From Burkholderiales bacterium (lineage in GTDB: Bacteria; Pseudomonadota; Gammaproteobacteria; Burkholderiales; SG8-41), in assembly GCA_019746155.1 (NCBI GenBank), contig JAIESJ010000205.1:1-13974 (forward strand): 13,974 bases of DNA, written 5' to 3'. Shown in pieces: positions 13,056-13,974 of the stretch. How positions within the stretch are numbered: the first letter of the stretch is position 1; every line of letters starts with the position of its first letter. Below the pieces are notes generated by a model. That model was given only the letters and a program-made list of their open reading frames with translations. It was not told where the DNA came from and ran no database searches. Both the position numbers and the translations under genes were made by a program.

Positions 13056-13974
13056 ATGTTCGGTTTCTTAAGCAGCTACTTTAACGACGACCTCGCAATC
13101 GACCTCGGCACCGCGAACACGCTGATCTACGTCCGCAACAAAGGCATCGTTCTCGACGAGCCGTCAGTAGTCGCGATCCGTCAGGAAGGCGGCCCCAACG
13201 GCAAGAAAGTGATTCAGGAGGTCGGGCTTGCCGCGAAGCAGATGCTCGGCCGCACGCCCGGCAATATCACCGCGATCCGGCCGATGAAAGACGGCGTCAT
13301 TGCCGACTTCACCGTCACCGAGCAAATGCTCAAGCACTTCATCAAAAAAGTGCACGACTCGCGCTTCTTCAAGCCGAGCCCGCGCATTATCATCTGCGTG
13401 CCCTGCGGCTCCACCCAGGTCGAGCGCCGCGCGATCCGCGAATCGGCGATCGGCGCAGGCGCCAGCCGCGTCTATCTGATCGAGGAGCCGATGGCGGCGG
13501 CAATCGGCGCCGATCTGCCGGTCGGCGAAGCCACCGGTTCGATGGTGGTCGATATCGGCGGCGGCACCACCGAGGTCGGCGTGATCGCGCTGGGCGGCTT
13601 GGTCTACAAGGGATCGGTGCGCGTCGGCGGCGACAAGTTCGATGAAGCGATCATCAATTACATCCGCCGCAACTACGGCATGCTGATCGGCGAGACCACC
13701 GCCGAGCAGATCAAGAAGGAGATCGGCTCCGCTTTCCCGGGTTCCGAAGTACGCGAGAAGGAAGTCAAGGGCCGCAATCTCGCCGAGGGCATACCGCGCA
13801 GCTTCACCATCTCCAGCAACGAGATCCTGGAGGCGCTCACCGATCCGTTGAACAGCATCGTCAGCGCCGTCAAATCCGCGCTCGAGCAGACGCCGCCTGA
13901 ACTTGCCGCCGACATCGCCGAAAAAGGCATGGTGCTCACCGGGGGCGGAGCGCTCCTGCGCGATATCGACCGTC
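13056..13974 (+). CDS. mreB: Rod-shape determining protein MreB (3' end outside window)
   Basis: A bacterial actin that positions lateral cell-wall synthesis; it implies a rod-shaped cell. The frame is open from ATG 13056 to the end, 306 of about 347 residues. It starts MFGFLSSYFNDDLAIDLGTA, with phosphate-1 loop LAIDLGTANT (residues 13-22). IICVPCGSTQVERRAI, YLIEEPMAAAIGADLPVGEA, phosphate-2 VVDIGGGTTEVGVIALGG and the adenosine motif VLTGGGALLRDI follow in order. GGAAAG (13046-13051) is the ribosome binding site, 4 nt before the ATG. In relatives mreC, mreD and the mrdA/rodA genes follow. The short hydrophobic N-terminus (FGFLSSYF) fits membrane contact. Confidence 0.98.
   Translation, partial: MFGFLSSYFNDDLAIDLGTANTLIYVRNKGIVLDEPSVVAIRQEGGPNGKKVIQEVGLAAKQMLGRTPGNITAIRPMKDGVIADFTVTEQMLKHFIKKVHDSRFFKPSPRIIICVPCGSTQVERRAIRESAIGAGASRVYLIEEPMAAAIGADLPVGEATGSMVVDIGGGTTEVGVIALGGLVYKGSVRVGGDKFDEAIINYIRRNYGMLIGETTAEQIKKEIGSAFPGSEVREKEVKGRNLAEGIPRSFTISSNEILEALTDPLNSIVSAVKSALEQTPPELAADIAEKGMVLTGGGALLRDIDR

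Noticed and set aside
1..13974. CRISPR array, tRNA, rRNA, prophage or transposase gene
   Set aside because: No regularly spaced identical repeats, no tRNA cloverleaf or rRNA segment, and no transposase or phage protein was recognised on either strand.

Overview
The window is a GC-rich stretch of housekeeping chromosome that looks like a betaproteobacterium (Nitrosomonadales, Rhodocyclales or Burkholderiales type). The reasons are the proteobacterial (Acidithiobacillus-type) glutamate-cysteine ligase beside gshB, the gshB / EIIA(Man) / HPr / EI cluster, the metX-metW pair, and gatCAB divergent from mreB. This placement comes from synteny and protein character; no rRNA or other direct marker is present. 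There are no phage genes, transposases or CRISPR arrays.

Layout. 1-1840 (+): the 3' part of gshA and complete gshB, the two steps of glutathione synthesis. 1931-4423 (+): a mannose-family EIIA, HPr and enzyme I, a phosphorelay with no sugar permease (EIIB/EIIC) next to it, so probably regulatory. 4507-6414 (+): a consensus -35 box, a SAM-II (SAM-alpha) type riboswitch, a strong intrinsic terminator, then metX and metW with an ATGA overlap; this is a SAM-controlled methionine operon. 6631-8772 (-): an AmpG-like muropeptide permease and exonuclease III. 8799-9449 (+): pyrE, starting only 26 bp from the exonuclease gene. 9587-12964 (-): gatB, gatA and gatC, transcribed C-A-B and encoding the Asp/Glu-tRNA amidotransferase. 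13056-13974 (+): the 5' seven-eighths of mreB, running off the end.

The genes are ordinary; the unusual content is between them. (i) The metX leader combines a SAM-II-like aptamer with an immediately downstream Rho-independent terminator, which is not the usual SAM-II arrangement of hiding the ribosome binding site. (ii) Three copies of one small palindromic repeat family with ends like TAGCAGTCTGTCGGACTT sit exactly at the 3' ends of metW, ampG and gatB, and supply or overlap their stop codons. (iii) Four intergenic gaps carry degenerate tandem heptamers; in three of them the heptamers occur as inverted arms that can fold back on each other. I found no previously unknown protein system. The leader and the two repeat families are the parts worth following up.
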